Assembly (NCBI GenBank): GCA_016744065.1
Contig: JADGFA010000028.1
Coordinates: forward strand, 1-52,730
From: Gammaproteobacteria bacterium
GTDB taxonomy: Bacteria; Pseudomonadota; Gammaproteobacteria; SZUA-229
DNA: 52,730 bases
Direction: 5' to 3'
In this document: piece after piece, positions 38,195-47,390 of the stretch
Numbering within the stretch: the first letter of the stretch is position 1
Layout of the letters: each line of letters starts with the position of its first letter
Notes under the pieces: model-generated
Told to the model about the DNA's origin: nothing
The model's input: the letters and a program-made list of their open reading frames with translations, nothing else
Database searches by the model: none
Translations under genes and position numbers: made by a program

Positions 38195-39157
38195 TTACCC
38201 CGAAAATTCATCTCCAAAACTAATAACCTCATTGATATGCTCAGCACCCATAATCAACATCATAAGCCGATCAACTCCAATTGCTACTCCCGAACACTCC
38301 GGCAAACCAGACCTCAAAGCATCCAGCAAACACCCATCAACCGGCATTAATTTTTGCCCCCTTTGTTGACGCACAATATTATCATTTTCAAAACGCCGAG
38401 CCTGCTCATCCGCATCGGTCAATTCATAAAAACCATTGGCCAGTTCCAGCTCACCATAAAATAATTCAAAACGATTAGCCTTACGTTCACCCTCTTTATC
38501 TAGTCGAGCCAATGACGCCTGCGATGCAGGATAATCATATAAAAAAGTAAAACTGTTTTTAGAAAAACCAGGCGCAACTCTTTCTACCATTAACCAGTCC
38601 AGCCACATATCCCTGTCATCATCCATGCCCTGTGGAGTCTCAATATTAAATTTTTCTGCACATTGCTTTAGCCCAATAACATCTGCCTCAAAAGGATCTA
38701 TTTCCAGTTGATTAATAAAAGCCTGCTGGTAACTTGTTTTTTGAAAAACGACTGGCTTATTGGCCATCAGATCAGTTAACAACGCTTCCATTTCATCCAT
38801 TAACTGATGATGATTAAAACCCAGGCGATACCATTCCAGCATGGTAAATTCTGGATTATGATTTCGCCCTTTTTCATCGTCCCTGAATACTTTTGCTAAT
38901 TGAAATATATCGCCGCTTCCCGCAGCCAACAAACGCTTCATATAAAATTCAGGTGAGGTATGTAAATAAAATTCTTTCTGATTATATTGAGTAGAAAAAC
39001 TTTCCAGCTGCGGATCAGTCATGGCGGCAACTGAAATAATCGGCGTATCCACTTCCAGTACCTTTCTCTGTACAAAAAAGGCCCGAATACGTTGCAGTAT
39101 TCGGGCCTTTTCTTTTAGTACCAGTATCGAAGCCGTTGGACGCCAGTTCTGAGACAT
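38195..39157 (-). CDS. epmA: EF-P--(R)-beta-lysine ligase (EpmA/GenX)
   Basis: Class II lysyl-tRNA synthetase paralogue without the anticodon-binding domain (320 aa), which attaches (R)-beta-lysine to EF-P. Motif 2 is FRDDEKGRNHNPEFTMLEWY, the substrate-pocket region FYGELELANGFYEL is present, and motif 3 is GVAIGVDRLMMLIMG. It follows efp by 30 nt in an apparent operon. A perfect terminator hairpin with a T-tract lies within codons about 16-28 (39074-39111). The other enzyme of the pathway, EpmB, is divergent from efp. Confidence 0.94.
   Translation of the reverse strand: MSQNWRPTASILVLKEKARILQRIRAFFVQRKVLEVDTPIISVAAMTDPQLESFSTQYNQKEFYLHTSPEFYMKRLLAAGSGDIFQLAKVFRDDEKGRNHNPEFTMLEWYRLGFNHHQLMDEMEALLTDLMANKPVVFQKTSYQQAFINQLEIDPFEADVIGLKQCAEKFNIETPQGMDDDRDMWLDWLMVERVAPGFSKNSFTFLYDYPASQASLARLDKEGERKANRFELFYGELELANGFYELTDADEQARRFENDNIVRQQRGQKLMPVDGCLLDALRSGLPECSGVAIGVDRLMMLIMGAEHINEVISFGDEFSG
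39074..39111 (-). terminator. Intrinsic terminator-like hairpin inside the epmA coding start
   Basis: Perfect 15-bp arms (39076-39090 and 39097-39111, core GGCCCGAATAC) surround the 6-nt loop gttgca. On the minus (coding) strand the stem is followed directly by six T residues (39079-39074). This is a textbook intrinsic terminator in the direction of transcription, about 46 nt inside epmA and 77 nt after efp. It could limit epmA expression relative to the abundant EF-P. Confidence 0.7.
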
Positions 39158-39187
39158 AATTGACTTGTCAGGTTAAGCTCTTTCGAG

Positions 39188-39760
39188 TTAACTCGTTTTT
39201 ACCCGGGAAACATACTCACCACTACGGGTATCAATTTTAAGCATTTCACCTTCTTCAATAAATAACGGCACCTTAACCGTCGCACCTGATTCAAGTGTTG
39301 CAGGCTTAGTTCCACCCTGCGCTGTATCGCCTTTTAAACCGGGATCTGTTTGAGTTACCATTAAGTCTACAAAATTGGGCACTGTTACCACTAATGGCGC
39401 GCCATTCCATAAAGTCACCGTACACAGCTCCTGAGCTTTTATCCATTTACCCGATTCAACCATTGCTGAATCTGGAGCCGCAATCTGCTCAAAGGTGCTA
39501 GGGTCCATAAAATACCAAAACTCCCCGTCGTTATAAGAGAATTCCATATCCACATCAACCACATCTGCTGCTTCAACAGATTCACCTGATTTAAAAGTAC
39601 GCTCAAGCACTCGCCCTGTTTTCAAATTGCGTAATTTAACTCGATTAAACGCCTGACCTTTACCGGGTTTTACCAGCTCATTCTCAATGATTGAGCATGG
39701 ATCATTATCCAATATTAGTTTAAGACCGCCGCGAAATTCATTAGTACTGTATGATGCCAT
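39188..39760 (-). CDS. efp: Elongation factor P (EF-P)
   Basis: Rescues ribosomes stalled at polyproline stretches. From the ATG at 39760 it is 190 aa; a TTG two codons upstream is unlikely. The modified lysine is K34 in [17 protein letters not shown], the residue beta-lysylated by EpmA/EpmB in E. coli. The C-terminal signature [25 protein letters not shown] is present across two segments, ending [14 protein letters not shown]. The 61-bp gap to epmB holds both divergent promoters. Confidence 0.96.
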   Translation of the reverse strand: MASYSTNEFRGGLKLILDNDPCSIIENELVKPGKGQAFNRVKLRNLKTGRVLERTFKSGESVEAADVVDVDMEFSYNDGEFWYFMDPSTFEQIAAPDSAMVESGKWIKAQELCTVTLWNGAPLVVTVPNFVDLMVTQTDPGLKGDTAQGGTKPATLESGATVKVPLFIEEGEMLKIDTRSGEYVSRVKTS

Positions 39761-39821
39761 CTGCAAATAACCTTTATTCTATACACTAAAGCAGCGCATA
39801 TAATACTCGGAACAGCCCATA
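39761..39821. promoter_or_regulatory. Compact divergent promoter region efp/epmB
   Basis: Only 61 bp separate the two start codons. A TATAAT at 39799-39804 reads towards epmB and would leave a leader of about 10 nt. A TATAGA-like -10 lies on the efp strand near 39782. Both promoters must overlap, so the genes may be co-regulated or compete. Confidence 0.4.
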
Positions 39822-40853
39822 ATGCCAAAAACTATCATAATTGAACCGGCTAACTCCGTATTAAATTTATCACCTGGCTGGCAGCAGCAACTATCACAGA
39901 CGATTACTGAAACCAGTCAGTTGCTTCAGGCACTAAACCTAAAACCTGAAAATTTTGCTCATCACTCAGAAGCAAACAGGCAATTCAAGCTTAAAGTTCC
40001 CCATGCCTATATAAATAAGATAGAAAAAGGTAATGCCCACGACCCTCTATTACTACAGGTCATGGCACAGTCACAGGAAATGCAATTAACCGAAGGTTAC
40101 AATACGGACCCTGTAGGGGATCTCAGTGCTAATAAAACACCTGGCCTGTTACATAAGTATCATGGTCGCGTATTACTCATCACAACCGGTTCCTGCGCTA
40201 TACATTGTCGTTACTGCTTTCGTCGTCACTTTCCTTACCAGCAACAACAGGCAGGGCGTAAGCAGTGGGCCCAGGCAATCGCCTATATACAACAGGACAA
40301 CAGTATTAAGGAAGTCATTTTAAGCGGTGGCGACCCACTGGTATTATCAGATAACAAACTGGACGAACTGATCACACAACTGGAAAGCATCCCTCATGTT
40401 ACTCGTTTACGACTACACAGTCGGCTGCCTGTCGTTTTACCTGACCGTATTACCAATACGTTAGTTAATCGACTGGCAATAAGTCGACTTAATGTTTGCC
40501 TGGTTATTCATGCCAACCATGCTAATGAAATTACCTCCCCTGAAATAAAAGCACTTGGTAAATTAAAACAGGCTGGAATCCATCTTCTCAATCAGGCCGT
40601 ATTACTAAACGGCATTAACCAGCATATAGACGATCAGCTTAATCTGTCTGAAGCTCTGTATAGCGCAGGCGTACTCCCTTACTACCTTCATCTGCTTGAC
40701 CCAGTTCAGGGGGCCGCTCATTTTAATGTAAAACTCGATGACGCTTTAAAACTGATAAAGCAAATGCAAAACAAACTACCCGGCTTTCTGGTACCCAGAT
40801 TAGTCCGTGAAATAGCAGGTGAAACAGGCAAAACACCCGCTAATGAGCTATAA
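39822..40853 (+). CDS. epmB: EF-P beta-lysylation protein, lysine 2,3-aminomutase-like (EpmB)
   Basis: Radical-SAM, PLP-dependent enzyme converting (S)-lysine to (R)-beta-lysine for EF-P. The 343 aa contain the [4Fe-4S] motif C125-x3-C129-x2-C132 in GSCAIHCRYCFRRHFPY. The SAM-binding block VILSGGDPLVLSD follows, then a PLP-lysine-containing C-terminal part with LHLLDPVQGAAHF. It lacks the long extensions of clostridial aminomutases. Its location beside efp and epmA supports the assignment. Confidence 0.93.
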   Translation: MPKTIIIEPANSVLNLSPGWQQQLSQTITETSQLLQALNLKPENFAHHSEANRQFKLKVPHAYINKIEKGNAHDPLLLQVMAQSQEMQLTEGYNTDPVGDLSANKTPGLLHKYHGRVLLITTGSCAIHCRYCFRRHFPYQQQQAGRKQWAQAIAYIQQDNSIKEVILSGGDPLVLSDNKLDELITQLESIPHVTRLRLHSRLPVVLPDRITNTLVNRLAISRLNVCLVIHANHANEITSPEIKALGKLKQAGIHLLNQAVLLNGINQHIDDQLNLSEALYSAGVLPYYLHLLDPVQGAAHFNVKLDDALKLIKQMQNKLPGFLVPRLVREIAGETGKTPANEL

Positions 40854-41160
40854 ATCTACAATAAGTCACGAAATCAGCTTAAAAAGTAACACTATCTAAC
40901 TGTTTTTATTAAATAATATATGTAAATAGGATAGACTTAATAGCGCAAAGGCTCGTTAGAAATGCATTTAGAGTATAACTTATTGATGTACATAGTAAAT
41001 TCAGAAAATACACGGCTAACCCGTCGGTAACAGGTATTTTTGGAATTAACAGATACATCAGAAATTGTGCTGTAAGTACACGAATAACTGGCTTTTCAGG
41101 TTAAACCAGGTGAAGGGCACTCAAGCAATAAAATGGATATAAAGCAAGCCGACTAATGAT
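40854..41160. other. 307-bp intergenic region before the c-di-GMP pair
   Basis: No reading frame of note. Several short complementary segments exist (GTTAG near 40957 with CTAAC near 41021; cacggctaacccgt hairpin at about 41015-41030), so the transcript leader of the PilZ-like gene may be structured, but I can match it to no known riboswitch. Confidence 0.3.
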
Positions 41161-43002
41161 ATGAAATTAAATGTTCCAGAACAAACTACCCCCGATAAGG
41201 ATGACTTTCCAAATCATCCACGCAAAGTAAAAAAATGGCTGTCCAGCCTGAAACGTGCCAATATGGGCGATTTTACCCGTGAAATTTATAATGGTCTGCT
41301 TTCACTCAACCGCCAGGCAACCACACCTAAACACCGCCTGGAAAACATGGAAACATTACGTGAACCCACACGGTATATTTTCAATCAATTAAACAAGCAC
41401 TTCATTAATCGCACATTACCCCTGCCTGAAAAAAGCCATAAGATAACGCACCTTAATCAGGCGCTATTAAATGAGATGGCTATTGGCTATAAAATTCTCA
41501 TATTCGAAGCATCTAATAACCTTGCCAAAGTCGATACTAAAACCACTCTGATTGCCTGCGAACGATCACTACACTATTACTCTGAGCTATTACTTCGTTC
41601 CAGCCAGATTTATTCAGAGTTACCTAAAGGTGTATGGTGGGATATCCACCGTATCTACGGTTACTCAGAGCTAAAAAACATCTCTAAAAAGAGCGTAAAA
41701 GATACTGAGTTATCGATTAAAGACATTACAACAGAAGATTATTATAAACAGATTCTACTTTTCTCTTTAGCCCGGCCTAATGCATTACGCCAGAGCGATG
41801 CGGAACGATTATATAAATCAATCAATTCATGGGCTAAATTAACTACAATTAATACCAGCCCTTCAAAAAATAAATTAAATCGCTACTTCGTCAGTAAGCT
41901 TGATGGTGACCTTCCACCTAATTGCGTATCTGAAAATGACCTTAAAAACCTGGAACATATTCGCTCAATAGAAACCTATAATCTGGTTGAACATTTGCAG
42001 AAAATAGACAATGAATCTGATGATTTACATTCGGCTGCTTCAATTGGTGATAAGGTCTCACAGGAAACGATTAGAACATTAGTCTCTTCATGGAGCCTTT
42101 GCGCCAAACGGCGTTTTTCACGCGCAGAGCGTAAAGATGATATTCGGGTTTCAATTGGCTTAAACCCAATACACAAAGCTCTGAATACAGAAATTACACC
42201 TCCCAGACCTAAGTCTAAAAAGCCCAATAAAATGTTTTCACTGGAATCAATTCCAGAACACGAAAAAGCCAGCAAGGATGTATTTGCTCAACAGGACCCT
42301 ACTTTTTTCATCACTCACCCGGAAATGAAAGATGAAGCCAATCGTTCTGCCGGTGCATGGGATATGGTTGCAAAGGGCCGCACTTTAACCGCCAGTTATG
42401 CTAGTGAGCTTAAAGAGCAAGATCAAAGCATAGGTGAATTATTTAAGGAAGACCCGGATATACACTGGAAAATAACCAATGTAAGTGCTGGCGGTTATTG
42501 CCTTTTCTGGGATTCAGATTTACCTTCACGTGCACTTGTTGGTGAGTTAATCAGTATTCGTGAAAAAGAACCCGACCACACCTACCAGTGGCGCATCGGG
42601 GTTATTCGCTGGATGCAATATAGCTATGAATCCGGGCTGGAAATTGGTGTTCAGGTTTTATCACCTAAAGTTATATCCTGCCAGGTACAGAGATCTGAAC
42701 GAGAGGATGAAGAGCCTTTTAACTGCCTCATGCTTCCAGGTATAAAACCGATACAACAACCATCCACATTACTTTTACCCGCCCACGCATTTCGTCGTAG
42801 CAATACATTAAATTTACACGTTTATGAACGTGACATGGAAATTAAACTGGGAACAGTACGTGAACATACAGGATCATTTACCCAGTTCCAGTTTTCACAA
42901 ATGAATGGAGATAGTACACCTGATGATGAAGATAGCGGCAGCAACAGACAGCCTGGAAAGAAAAACCCTGATAATTTTGATTCAATCTGGTCATCTCTAT
43001 AA
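41161..43002 (+). CDS. PilZ-like c-di-GMP effector with split binding motif
   Basis: The 613-aa protein begins with a long helical region (about 1-310) without signal or membrane segments. A PilZ-like part follows: the arginine motif RRFSR at 317-321 (RxxxR) and the second motif NVSAGG at 440-445 (NxSxxG), followed by beta-strand-rich sequence (ALVGELISIRE, WRIGVIRWMQ, LEIGVQVLSP). In ordinary PilZ domains these motifs are a few tens of residues apart. Here they are about 119 apart, so a large low-complexity insert (Pro/Lys/Ser-rich, 335-400) interrupts the domain. It lies 28 nt before the FimX-like gene, which indicates one operon. Probable cytoplasmic partner in pilus or c-di-GMP signalling; c-di-GMP binding is inferred. 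Confidence 0.65.
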   Translation: MKLNVPEQTTPDKDDFPNHPRKVKKWLSSLKRANMGDFTREIYNGLLSLNRQATTPKHRLENMETLREPTRYIFNQLNKHFINRTLPLPEKSHKITHLNQALLNEMAIGYKILIFEASNNLAKVDTKTTLIACERSLHYYSELLLRSSQIYSELPKGVWWDIHRIYGYSELKNISKKSVKDTELSIKDITTEDYYKQILLFSLARPNALRQSDAERLYKSINSWAKLTTINTSPSKNKLNRYFVSKLDGDLPPNCVSENDLKNLEHIRSIETYNLVEHLQKIDNESDDLHSAASIGDKVSQETIRTLVSSWSLCAKRRFSRAERKDDIRVSIGLNPIHKALNTEITPPRPKSKKPNKMFSLESIPEHEKASKDVFAQQDPTFFITHPEMKDEANRSAGAWDMVAKGRTLTASYASELKEQDQSIGELFKEDPDIHWKITNVSAGGYCLFWDSDLPSRALVGELISIREKEPDHTYQWRIGVIRWMQYSYESGLEIGVQVLSPKVISCQVQRSEREDEEPFNCLMLPGIKPIQQPSTLLLPAHAFRRSNTLNLHVYERDMEIKLGTVREHTGSFTQFQFSQMNGDSTPDDEDSGSNRQPGKKNPDNFDSIWSSL

Positions 43003-43030
43003 CTAATAAAATTACCTGGAAGCTTATTCT

Positions 43031-45121
43031 GTGAAAGAAAAGAAAAAAATAAATATCTTCATTATAGATGACTCATTCAACAATGAAGAAAACATAGTTA
43101 AACTCATGCGTAGCTCCGGATATGCCGCACATACTTCACGCATGGAAGATGACGAAGACCTGATTGAAGCATTAAAGAAAAAAAAGCCAGATATTTTACT
43201 CTACTCAAATGGCATGGAATTAATTTCATTACAGGACACCGTTAAGTGCCTTGAAAAAAATGCCAGTGAACCTGTACCCGTTTTAGCCGTAAATCGCCCA
43301 GGACATGAAATAGACGTCGTAGAAGCCATGCGGTCAGGTGCCAAAGACCTGACTTCATATGACAACCCTTCACACCTTGAAATGGTCATGCACCGCGAGA
43401 TACATGCACACTCAAGTATTGCTAAATTATTTAAACTTGAAACATCCATTAAAGAAACCGAAAAACGTTGTGAAGCTTTACTTGACTCTTCACGTGATGC
43501 TATTGCCTACATTCATGAAGGCATGCACGTATATTCCAATCAATCCTATCTGAAACTATTCGGTTTTGGTGAATCAGAAGATCTGGAAGGCATGCCCATT
43601 TTAGATATGGTTGGCATTGACGACAGAGATGATTTCAAATCGTTCTTACGTGATAACAGTAAAATAGGTAGTAGCGAGTCTGAGAAATTAAAACTAAATC
43701 TAAGTAATTCAGATGGAACGGAGTTCAAAGGTGAAATGGAGTTTTCTCCTGCTAGCATCGATGGCGAACCCTGCATACAGCTTATTATTAGAACAAAAAC
43801 AGATAATAAAGAACTGGAACAACAACTGGCTATGATGAGCCAGACCGACTCTATTACCGGGCTATTTAATCGCCAGTTCTTTCTCGATACACTTGAAGAC
43901 TCCGCAGCACAGGCAAAGAAAGGAAAGGTTACAGCCGCTGCCTTACTTATACACCTTGATAGTTTCAACGACATAAAACAAAGTGTTGGTGTTGTTGCTG
44001 CTGACCAGTTTCTAAATGAAATTTCAAGAGAGTTTGAAAACTCAGTTGGCAGTGACGATGTACTTGCTCATTTTGAAGGCAACACATTTTCAATTATCGC
44101 ATATGATCAAAGCCAGAAAACAATTAACACATACGCAAAAAATATCAGTAAAGCCTCTCATGACTTTATCGCCAATATAAAAAATCAGTCACTTAATACT
44201 ACATGCACCATTGGCGTTAGCCTGTTAGACAAAAATATACCTGACACAGGAGAAATCCTACTGCGTGCAGAACGAGCTGTAGGTGAAGCAACCAAAAAAG
44301 GACCTAATAACATTGTTGTTTACCAGCCTAAAGAAGGCGAGTTAACACAAAAAGAGATTGATGCAAAAGTAGTTGCTGACCTTAAGCTGGCACTTAAAGA
44401 TAATCGCTTTACCCTCAACTTTCAGCCAGTTATTAGTTTGCATGGTGATACCGATGAACGATACGAAGTCTTTGTTCGTATGCTGGATAAAAATGGCAAA
44501 ACAATAATGCCTAATGACTTTCTACCGGCGGCAGATCGAACAGGCATGTCTATTGCTATTGATCGCTGGGTATTACTCACCACCATTACCACACTAACCA
44601 AATGCTGGAAAGAAGGTAAGCGTACCTTGTTTTTTGTCAAGCTTGCTGCTAACTCATTAAAAGATACCAGCCTGATGTCGTGGCTAAAAGAACAGCTGAG
44701 AAAATATAATGTTCCTAAAAACAGCCTTATTTTTGAAGTAAAAGAAAGTGTTGCTGTAACCAGCCTGAAATACACTTCTGAACTGGCAAAATCGCTACAG
44801 GAGCTTAACTGTGGTTTTGCACTTGATGACTTTGGTACGGGCAGTAATCCATTTGAACTTTTAAAACATATTCCTGCGGATTACCTGAAGCTGGAACGTT
44901 CATTTATGGATGACCTGTCTACCAGCACAGAAAACCAGGAAGCCGTCAAAGCAATTACAGAAAAAGCAATGGAATTAAACAAGTTAACAATTGCTCAATG
45001 CGTACAGGATGCAACCAGCCTTTCAGTACTATGGGGAATGGGCATTAACTTTATTCAGGGGAACTTCCTGCAGGAACCTTCAGCCGATCTGGATTATGAT
45101 TTCAGTTCAATGGCAGGATAA
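43031..45121 (+). CDS. FimX-like REC-PAS-GGDEF-EAL protein with degenerate catalytic motifs
   Basis: The 696 aa start at GTG. The order is a receiver-like domain (about 6-125), PAS (about 145-255), GGDEF-like (265-432) and EAL-like (445-690). The receiver lacks its phosphoacceptor: DILLYSNG has Tyr58/Ser59 where Asp is expected. The GGDEF signature is EGNTF (349-353) and the EAL signature is EVF (479-481), though DDFGTGSN keeps the downstream Asp pair (599-600). This combination matches FimX of Pseudomonas and Xanthomonas, a non-catalytic c-di-GMP receptor controlling type IV pilus assembly through PilZ and PilB. It should bind rather than make or degrade c-di-GMP. The PilZ-like gene upstream and FimV in the same window fit that role. 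Confidence 0.82.
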   Translation: MKEKKKINIFIIDDSFNNEENIVKLMRSSGYAAHTSRMEDDEDLIEALKKKKPDILLYSNGMELISLQDTVKCLEKNASEPVPVLAVNRPGHEIDVVEAMRSGAKDLTSYDNPSHLEMVMHREIHAHSSIAKLFKLETSIKETEKRCEALLDSSRDAIAYIHEGMHVYSNQSYLKLFGFGESEDLEGMPILDMVGIDDRDDFKSFLRDNSKIGSSESEKLKLNLSNSDGTEFKGEMEFSPASIDGEPCIQLIIRTKTDNKELEQQLAMMSQTDSITGLFNRQFFLDTLEDSAAQAKKGKVTAAALLIHLDSFNDIKQSVGVVAADQFLNEISREFENSVGSDDVLAHFEGNTFSIIAYDQSQKTINTYAKNISKASHDFIANIKNQSLNTTCTIGVSLLDKNIPDTGEILLRAERAVGEATKKGPNNIVVYQPKEGELTQKEIDAKVVADLKLALKDNRFTLNFQPVISLHGDTDERYEVFVRMLDKNGKTIMPNDFLPAADRTGMSIAIDRWVLLTTITTLTKCWKEGKRTLFFVKLAANSLKDTSLMSWLKEQLRKYNVPKNSLIFEVKESVAVTSLKYTSELAKSLQELNCGFALDDFGTGSNPFELLKHIPADYLKLERSFMDDLSTSTENQEAVKAITEKAMELNKLTIAQCVQDATSLSVLWGMGINFIQGNFLQEPSADLDYDFSSMAG

Positions 45122-45233
45122 CTGGAAAACCAGAAACAGGTTTTTCCCTGAAAAAATTAACATATAGTTATTTTACTCAGGGATGAGCCTCACTTTTCAA
45201 GTTCCATCTCGATAATACTCTACTGGAAAACAC

Positions 45234-45779
45234 CTAACCCAGAAAAGCCGCTTTTGAATTAAGATAATCTAGTTCCAGTTGTGTAGATACACGACCCAGA
45301 ATTTTATTTCGATGGGGAAATCGGCCAAACTGCTCAACAATCCTGAGATGATGCATAGCAAACCTTATGTTTTCTTTTAATCCTGCCTGTTCAAATTTTT
45401 CTACTGACAACTTCTGATGTGCTATCGATTCACTGTGCATTAAAGGTATATAAAAGAAACTAAGCTGCGATTTAGATAACTGTTTATCATACCCCTGCTC
45501 TATACCATATAGAACCAGCTCAATTGCTTTAGCTTCAGTAGCAAAGCTTTCTGCTTTTCCTCGAAACATATTTAATGGAAATTGATCTAGCAATATAATT
45601 AATGCCAGACATTTCTCAGGATTTTTTTCCCATGAGTCCAGTTCACCCTCTAACGCCTGATACCAGAGTGATTTATATTTTTTACTAATTAACACATCAA
45701 TTTCAGGCGCTGAATTAAACCAGTGTTTATTCACAGGTTCCGAATACCAGAACTGTATTATTTCTTCGGGTTTAATCAT
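45234..45779 (-). CDS. DUF924 family protein
   Basis: The 181 aa match the DUF924 pattern: start IIQFWYSEPVNKHWF, then LALIILLDQFPLNMFRGKAESFATEAKAIEL (in two blocks), FFYIPLMHSESIAHQKLSV and VEQFGRFPHRNKILGR. The fold is all-helical and TPR-like. The function is unknown; conserved His and Arg in the last block suggest an enzyme or binding pocket. Convergent with the FimX-like gene. A bulged hairpin (45124-45149) in the gap may terminate either. Confidence 0.85.
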   Translation of the reverse strand: MIKPEEIIQFWYSEPVNKHWFNSAPEIDVLISKKYKSLWYQALEGELDSWEKNPEKCLALIILLDQFPLNMFRGKAESFATEAKAIELVLYGIEQGYDKQLSKSQLSFFYIPLMHSESIAHQKLSVEKFEQAGLKENIRFAMHHLRIVEQFGRFPHRNKILGRVSTQLELDYLNSKAAFLG

Positions 45780-45856
45780 TCATCAATCCTTTTCGCCTTT
45801 TAGAATACAAATAAAAACTATAAGCAGGTATTCCATATAACTCTTTATATTCTATA

Positions 45857-46639
45857 TCATTTTGAAACAGGAATTTTTCGGGTAAACACCCAGTTATTTC
45901 CTTTTGAAACTTTTTTATTAAATTTATAACCATCGACATCAAATGATTTTATATCTTCAATATCAGATAACTGATTTTGAATAATATACCGGCTTAACAA
46001 ACCCCTCGCTTTTTTGGCATAGACACCAATCATTTTATAATCGCCATTTTTTAGTTCTTTAAATGCCGGTGTAATTATTTCACCCTGAAGCACTTCAGGT
46101 TTTACCACTTTAAAATATTCATTAGATGCCAGATTAATTAAATACTTTGATTTAATTTTTTTAAGCTGAGCATTCAGACCCTCAGTCACCTCATCACCCC
46201 AAAACTCATATAGGTTTTTACCCCGCTCTGTACTGAGCCGCGTTCCCATTTCAAGTCGATATGCCTGCATTAAATCCAGTGGTCGTAACAAACCATATAA
46301 GCCGGATAACATACGAAAGTGTTTCTGCGCAAAGTTAAAATCCTGAGTACTAAAACTTTCAGCATCTAAACCGGTATAAACATCACCCTTAAAGGCTAAC
46401 ACAGCCTGTTTAGCATTTTTCTCTGTAAATTTTTTATTCCAGCTCTCAAAACGCTCAAAATTTAAATCGGCAATTTTTGTACTGACTTTCATTAACTCTG
46501 AAATATCAAGCGAAGAAAACTCACGCATACGATGTATCAACTCGGCTGAATCATCAAGATAATCCGGTAAAGTAAATTTTTTAATTTTAGGTGGTGTCGT
46601 GTAATCAAGGGTTTTAGCAGGAGAAACAACAATAAGCAT
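45857..46639 (-). CDS. yaaA: Peroxide stress protein YaaA (DUF328)
   Basis: The 260 aa start with MLIVVSPAKTLDYTTPP and contain AVLAFKGDVYTGLDAESF, HFRMLSGLYGLLRPLDLMQAYRLEMGT split over adjacent blocks, and LASNEYFKVVKPE. These are hallmarks of YaaA, which binds DNA and limits damage by intracellular iron and peroxide in E. coli. Divergent from msrA, another oxidative-damage gene, with a 118-bp shared region. Confidence 0.93.
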   Translation of the reverse strand: MLIVVSPAKTLDYTTPPKIKKFTLPDYLDDSAELIHRMREFSSLDISELMKVSTKIADLNFERFESWNKKFTEKNAKQAVLAFKGDVYTGLDAESFSTQDFNFAQKHFRMLSGLYGLLRPLDLMQAYRLEMGTRLSTERGKNLYEFWGDEVTEGLNAQLKKIKSKYLINLASNEYFKVVKPEVLQGEIITPAFKELKNGDYKMIGVYAKKARGLLSRYIIQNQLSDIEDIKSFDVDGYKFNKKVSKGNNWVFTRKIPVSK

Positions 46640-46757
46640 ATTAATTCACATGTTTTTTAGTAATGCCTTATTATACCCAATAAAAATGAACTAACTCCAG
46701 TATAGCCAACCTAATTACCAATAAGTTCATCGTCGCTTTGTTAGAGGTTCCTTTATT

Positions 46758-47390
46758 ATGTCTTTACGCTCACTCTCCCTTATTGCCTTACCTATAATAG
46801 CACTGACTCTTATATATAACGCAAGCCAGGCAAATGAACCCGCTACAACTAGCTCACAGGCAGGCACGACAAAAACAATCGTATTAGCCGGAGGTTGCTT
46901 CTGGTGCATTGAATCAGACTATGAAAAGCTCAATGGTATTATCCGTGCGGTATCCGGCTATTCAGGGGGACACATTAAAAACCCGACTTATAAACAGGTT
47001 TCTGCCGGTAATAGCGGCCATATCGAGGTTGTGGAAATTACATATAACCCACAAATCATAGACTACACCAGGATACTGGATTATTTTTGGCACCATATAG
47101 ATCCCACCCGAGACGACGGGCAGTTCTGCGATAAAGGCCCACAATATCGTCCGGCCATTTTCTATAAAAATGAAACTGAAAAACAGGCTATTTTAAAATC
47201 GGCTGCTGCTATCGAAAAGAACAAACCCTTTAAAGAGCCATTAAAAGTAGAATTTATTCAGGCTAGCACTTTTTATCCTGCTGAAGATTACCATCAGGAT
47301 TATTACAAAAAGAGCCCTTTGCGTTATAAATATTATCGATATGCCTGTGGACGTGATGCGAGAGTTGAAGCGCTTTGGGGAGCAAAATAA
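46758..47390 (+). CDS. msrA: Peptide methionine sulfoxide reductase MsrA, exported form
   Basis: Reduces methionine-S-sulfoxide in proteins. The 210 aa carry the active-site block LAGGCFWCIESDYEKL with C47 and C50, then SGYSGGHIKNPTYKQVSAGNSGH across two blocks and DGQFCDKGPQYRPAIFY. A C-terminal Cys (C197, YACGR) could serve as resolving residue. An N-terminal hydrophobic segment (SLSLIALPIIALTLIYNASQA) indicates export to the periplasm, unlike the cytoplasmic E. coli enzyme. Confidence 0.93.
   Translation: MSLRSLSLIALPIIALTLIYNASQANEPATTSSQAGTTKTIVLAGGCFWCIESDYEKLNGIIRAVSGYSGGHIKNPTYKQVSAGNSGHIEVVEITYNPQIIDYTRILDYFWHHIDPTRDDGQFCDKGPQYRPAIFYKNETEKQAILKSAAAIEKNKPFKEPLKVEFIQASTFYPAEDYHQDYYKKSPLRYKYYRYACGRDARVEALWGAK

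Noticed and set aside
40940..41060. Possible c-di-GMP (GEMM) riboswitch upstream of the PilZ/FimX pair, because of GCGCAAAGGCTC and GGTAAC
   Set aside because: The first conserved half (CACGCACAGGGCAAACC-like) is absent, and the second half matches only in fragments; the strand and spacing do not fit.
45122..45152. Strong terminator after the FimX-like gene
   Set aside because: The stem has a bulge and there is no T-tract following on the plus strand, so it was mentioned only as a weak possibility.
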